DNA of 40,736 bases from a virus: positions 1-40,736 of the IMG/VR virus record IMGVR_UViG_3300024517_000038; one strand, 5' to 3'. The notes under the pieces are model-generated. The model did not search any database. It worked only from the letters and a program-made list of their open reading frames with translations, and was not told the DNA's origin. The position numbers and the translations under genes are program-made. How positions within the stretch are numbered: position 1 is the stretch's first letter; each line of letters starts with the position of its first letter. Shown here in pieces: positions 37,651 through 40,736 of the stretch.

Positions 37651-39132
37651 CTACGCTATGGGCTTGTTCGAACCATAGTGCGGGTGCGGGTGGTTGGTGT
37701 ACGCCATTCCCGTGCCCTGCGGGTGCTCATGCTTCTCATAGACTGGGTCTGATGACCAATGCCCGCCAGGCTCATTCTGGTCCATTAGTGGAGCGTTCTG
37801 CGGCGGCGGTGGTTGAGCATCCTCGGTCAAATGCCCCTCTTCCTTCAGCTTGGCCATGATCTCATGAGTCCCAAGCCCCTGGTCCCACATCTCAAAGTAC
37901 CTCGCCATGCCCTCTTGGCTGAACTGGTCCTTCTGAGTCAATGCAAGCAACCACTCTGCAACCGAGAACTTGTCGGCATCCTTCTGGAGCGCAACCAGTT
38001 CGTCATGAAGCTCGCGCTGCTGATCCAGCGTCATTTCCTGGCCCTGCATGGCTATGATGTTCTTGATCTTCTCTTGCTCGGCATTCAGGTTGGCTATCGA
38101 AGTATCCAGAATGAGCTTGCCCTGATCGGCAAATCGCTGTGCCGTCAAAGCAGTCTGGGCTTGCATGTGCTGGCCAGAGCGCCCCATCCCAAGGCCACCC
38201 ATCATGCTGGCCAAGTTAGTGCCCGCCTGGGCTTCCGCTTGCTCCATGCCATACATCTGGCCGAACATGTCTTCTGGGTCAATGCCAGGCGAGTCGTCAG
38301 CCATGTACTCATCTATGATCTGCTCTTTAGTCTTCGGCTTCTCGCTCTCATACATGCCAGCTTCCGGGCCCCATTCGTCCTCGGAGATATTGCCGCCAAT
38401 CGGGGAGATCGGATTACCGTTCATATCATAAACAGTGCCGTCCACACCAACAAAGCCAGTAACATTGCCATCAATGTCATACGTCGCCCGCTTAGCGGCC
38501 ACCCCAGCCTTCTTTACGGCAGCAGCAAAGGGGGCCTCCGTCTCAAAGTGCGCCTCCCCCGTTGTCCACCCGGTAAGGTTCCCGTCGTCATCATACATCG
38601 GGGCCGCGTCCTCGGATGGGCGCGGGGTCGCCCCCCACCCAGCCGCCTGTGCAATCGACTCTTGACTCCATTCCCCCGCAGTGCCCGCCTCCTTCATCTT
38701 CTGGTATTCGGCGTAGATGTTAGTATCTTCCTCTCCGCCCCCAGGCTTCATGCCTGGCTGCTGGCCGCTCCGCGCATACATGGACTCAAACTCAGGAGCA
38801 GGAGCACTGGGCATTCTCGGTAGCGCCGTCCGCGCCTGTCCTGGGGCCTGGCCCTCGCCACGGATACGCGCCACAGCCGCGTTTGCAATGGCCCCTGGCC
38901 CAGCCTGCTCAACCCCCCTGGTAAGTGCAGTCTCCGCTCTTTGCCGGGTAGATACCGGCGGGCGTGTGTATGGAACTGGAGGAGCCCCTCGGTGCCGGCG
39001 GGCCTCTGCCGCTGCTTGCATCACCCCACCCTGGCGCATTGGCGCTGAGATGTTCCGAGCCTGCCCAGTTAGCCGACCATCAGCCATCGTGGCCCGGGGA
39101 TTCTTATATGCCTTTTCAGTTCTTGTAACCAT
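37651..39132 (-). CDS. Late virion protein with YD-like repeats and His-rich tail, 493 aa
   Basis: The first 120 residues are Ala/Arg/Pro-rich. Residues about 178-245 carry three short Y-D-x-x-G-N repeats (YDDDGNLTGW, YDIDGNVTGF, YDMNGNPISP), similar to YD/RHS-type repeats of tail proteins and toxins. A Met/Gln/Ala-rich helical region follows (residues 270-400, including AEAQAGTNLASMMGG). The last 25 residues are His-rich (EKHEHPQGTG and NHPHPHYG), which could bind metal. It precedes the 753-aa and 2409-aa genes and is probably the first of three ejection-type proteins; a fibre role is the alternative. Confidence 0.6.
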   Translation of the reverse strand: MVTRTEKAYKNPRATMADGRLTGQARNISAPMRQGGVMQAAAEARRHRGAPPVPYTRPPVSTRQRAETALTRGVEQAGPGAIANAAVARIRGEGQAPGQARTALPRMPSAPAPEFESMYARSGQQPGMKPGGGEEDTNIYAEYQKMKEAGTAGEWSQESIAQAAGWGATPRPSEDAAPMYDDDGNLTGWTTGEAHFETEAPFAAAVKKAGVAAKRATYDIDGNVTGFVGVDGTVYDMNGNPISPIGGNISEDEWGPEAGMYESEKPKTKEQIIDEYMADDSPGIDPEDMFGQMYGMEQAEAQAGTNLASMMGGLGMGRSGQHMQAQTALTAQRFADQGKLILDTSIANLNAEQEKIKNIIAMQGQEMTLDQQRELHDELVALQKDADKFSVAEWLLALTQKDQFSQEGMARYFEMWDQGLGTHEIMAKLKEEGHLTEDAQPPPPQNAPLMDQNEPGGHWSSDPVYEKHEHPQGTGMAYTNHPHPHYGSNKPIA

Positions 39133-39136
39133 GTCA

Positions 39137-39682
39137 CTACCTTACATGCTTGGCCTTGAGCCATAAATGCGCCGCAAACCCGTCGCAACCAGCCCCACTG
39201 CTCGTTGCTGAAAACTCAAACACAATCACCCCGCCACCCGGAAGGGGTGAGAACCATTCGCCCGGGTAGTCCTCTCCGAGTTCCTCGGCTACCTCGCTGT
39301 CCGCGTCCACGGTAAGCTGGTCAAGTATCTGTGTGCCGCTACCTATCCCAGCCCCCCGCGTTGACCTATAATATATATCACAAAATGCATCCGCAGCCCC
39401 GCTATCGTAATCTGCACAACTGAACTGAGCCCTTACAACCTGCACCATCCCAATGCCAGTCGGGAGTTTGACGGACAAGTGATGCGTATCCTTGTGCCGC
39501 GCCCCTTTCCACGACGTTACCGAGACACAAAACATCGACTTTTGTTGCAGCAGGTTGTCGTGATCTAACTTCGTCGTTGCGACCAAAGAGCGCAACTCCG
39601 CGAAATTCATATTCACATCATGGGCAGAAGCTGCCACACCATCTGTGAATACCGACCAGTTCCTTAGGTTTACATCAACCAT
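39137..39682 (-). CDS. Fibre-like virion protein, paralogue 2, 181 aa
   Basis: The protein shares with its upstream neighbour (39684-40193) the segments NFAELR/NFTELR, KLDHDNL/KLNHENL, FCVS and KLPTGIG/KLPTGEG in the same order, so the two arose by tandem duplication. The N-terminus is probably helical, the rest beta-sandwich-like with a Gly-rich loop (RGAGIGSGTQ). It lies after the beta-helix gene. A head-fibre, tail-fibre or host-attachment role is inferred. The start ATG 39682 is four bases after the previous stop and has a weak GCGG. Confidence 0.65.
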   Translation of the reverse strand: MVDVNLRNWSVFTDGVAASAHDVNMNFAELRSLVATTKLDHDNLLQQKSMFCVSVTSWKGARHKDTHHLSVKLPTGIGMVQVVRAQFSCADYDSGAADAFCDIYYRSTRGAGIGSGTQILDQLTVDADSEVAEELGEDYPGEWFSPLPGGGVIVFEFSATSSGAGCDGFAAHLWLKAKHVR

Positions 39683-39683
39683 G

Positions 39684-40193
39684 TCATGCCGCGTCCGTGT
39701 GATAACCCTTCATCCATACACCAAAAGAAATTTCATCTCCGCCGCCAGATGCCCCGTCAATGGAAAAATACAGCCGCTCCCCCGCGTTGATAGAAGACTC
39801 CGCAAAAGACGTATCCTCCACAGGCACACCCACGACCGAGCAAGTGGCCTGGGCAAGTTGCACATCAGGACTATCGTCCCTCCAAAGCGTCGCGGCCACA
39901 GTTCCGGCCAAAGAGCCCGCAGCGACATAAATACTGACTGGGACATATGTGGCCCCCTCGCCGGTTGGCAGCTTGAATGTGAACTGCTTGCCGCCTGGGT
40001 CGAAGTCCGCCCCCTCATACATGCTAAATGACACGCAGAAAAGAGAGCGCGGGTACTGTAAGTTCTCGTGATTGAGCTTGGTGGATGTCAGCAGATTCCG
40101 TAGCTCTGTGAAATTCGTATTCAGGTGAGCCGCCTCCGCTGTCGCTGCGTCTGAAAGGGTTACCCAACTGCCCGTCACATCTGATGCTGCCAT
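39684..40193 (-). CDS. Fibre-like virion protein, paralogue 1, 169 aa
   Basis: The N-terminus (SDVTGSWVTLSDAATAEAAH) and a helix with NTNFTELRNLLTSTKLNHEN precede a beta-rich body containing KLPTGEGATYVPVSIYVAAG and GERLYFSIDGASGG. It is the more complete match to the paralogue at 39137-39682, both starting with a short helix plus strands. The ATG 40193 has GAGGAG at eight bases, overlapping the stop of the beta-helix gene. A receptor-binding or fibre-like role is inferred. Confidence 0.65.
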   Translation of the reverse strand: MAASDVTGSWVTLSDAATAEAAHLNTNFTELRNLLTSTKLNHENLQYPRSLFCVSFSMYEGADFDPGGKQFTFKLPTGEGATYVPVSIYVAAGSLAGTVAATLWRDDSPDVQLAQATCSVVGVPVEDTSFAESSINAGERLYFSIDGASGGGDEISFGVWMKGYHTDAA

Positions 40194-40196
40194 CTA

Positions 40197-40736
40197 CTAG
40201 CTCCTCGTAATGTTAGCGAGTTTCACCGAGTTGCATGATTCAATCTCTGCCCTCGTTTGATTGTCACCCGATGTAAATGCAATCGTCCCGGCATCATAAT
40301 CAAACACATTCCCGCATATCAGGGCATTGTCAACTCCGGATGCCATGTTCAGCCACCCTCCGGATGCGGGGCTGCAGAGAATGAACTTGTTGTTCAGGAT
40401 TGAGTGCATGACTGGTGAGCCGGTGACGCTAACCCCATATTCTTCGCATGCCTGGAAAATGCAATTCGACACGGTGTTCCAGAAACTTCCGACCATCTCA
40501 ACCCCGGTGCCCACATTTTCAAATGTGCAGTCATCCACCGTGCAGTAGTCTCCGGTGATCTTCACTGCCGGCACAAGGTTAGTGTCATCGGAATCAACAA
40601 ACGTCACCCCGTGTATTGTCGAGAAGTTATTTGCCAGGGTAATCATGGGCTCATTGATGTCCTGGTCTCGGACTAGCCGGGTGGCCCCTGGACACGCCGC
40701 GTAGATATGCACCTTCTTTGTGGTGGTAATACCGCT
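40197..40736 (-). CDS. Beta-helix virion protein, C-terminal part
   Basis: This is the C-terminal part of the beta-helix protein; the N-terminal part is at 1-422 and the frame continues across the joint (40736 is equivalent to 143). Strands repeat with a spacing of about 22 residues: MITLANNFSTIHGVTFVDSD, VKITGDYCTVDDCTFENVG, VEMVGSFWNTVSNCIFQAC, and VSVTGSPVMHSILNNKFIL. This is the ladder of a right-handed beta-helix as in pectate-lyase-like tailspike domains. No clear catalytic triad of Asp was identified. The stop is TAG at 40197-40199. Confidence 0.75.
   Translation of the reverse strand, partial: SGITTTKKVHIYAACPGATRLVRDQDINEPMITLANNFSTIHGVTFVDSDDTNLVPAVKITGDYCTVDDCTFENVGTGVEMVGSFWNTVSNCIFQACEEYGVSVTGSPVMHSILNNKFILCSPASGGWLNMASGVDNALICGNVFDYDAGTIAFTSGDNQTRAEIESCNSVKLANITRS
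40594..40736. repeat. Terminal direct repeat, right copy
   Basis: The same 143 bases as at 1-143, with differences at 40605 and 40728. The beta-helix frame stays open in both copies. Confidence 0.93.

Noticed and set aside
37813-38823. 336-codon plus-strand frame opposite the 493-aa gene
   Set aside because: Leu/His/Arg-rich translation with no ribosome site or domain; the opposite frame has repeats and start signals.

Overview
The window is an essentially complete genome of a tailed double-stranded DNA phage, probably a podovirus, recovered as a circular or terminally redundant contig. Bases 1-143 recur at 40594-40736 with only two differences, and a beta-helix gene runs across the joint, so the unique genome is about 40,593 bp. 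The head genes (P22-like portal, scaffold, HK97-like capsid, adaptor, nozzle-like protein), the absence of any tape measure, sheath or major tail protein, and three large late proteins suited to DNA ejection all point to a short-tailed phage. A lytic transglycosylase, an amidase and a protein with a lipobox suggest a Gram-negative host; nothing identifies it further. Layout: about 30 kb is read leftward as one late block, in transcription order from 12343 down through 1 and on from 40593 to 22594. It runs: small terminase candidate, large terminase, a membrane protein and three small Gly/Pro-rich or helical proteins, portal, scaffold, capsid (then a terminator), two unknown proteins, adaptor, nozzle-like protein, beta-helix protein, a pair of paralogous fibre-like proteins, three big virion proteins (493, 753 and 2409 aa), a lysis cassette (amidase, membrane/coiled-coil protein, holin/lipoprotein), a primase-helicase and a lytic transglycosylase. 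A rightward block of about 28 closely packed genes (14041-22597) holds many microproteins, several zinc-finger-like proteins, a DUF7227-like protein, two HTH regulators, and a DNA module: Cas4/RecB-like nuclease, Sak4-like ATPase, DUF669-like ssDNA-binding protein and a PD-(D/E)XK resolvase-like nuclease. Between the blocks lies a regulatory region (12.3-14.04 kb). It contains a ribbon-helix-helix gene that appears leaderless, a large hairpin, palindromic operators, a single-gene unit on the other strand with its own promoter and terminator, iteron-like repeats, and a rightward promoter with a roughly 165-nt leader. How it fits together: early rightward transcription supplies takeover, regulatory and recombination functions; the leftward block packages DNA, builds the virion and lyses the cell. 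I see no DNA polymerase, RNA polymerase, integrase, tRNA or CRISPR array, so replication must lean on host polymerases loaded through the phage primase-helicase and recombination proteins. The most unusual features are a recurrent start cassette with tandem in-frame ATGs (GGAGR-ATG-NNN-ATG) before at least ten small genes, the operator and iteron hub, a hairpin with a 16S-tail-like arm just before the large terminase gene, and a probable holin-lipoprotein fusion. All assignments were made by reading the sequence; no database search was run.
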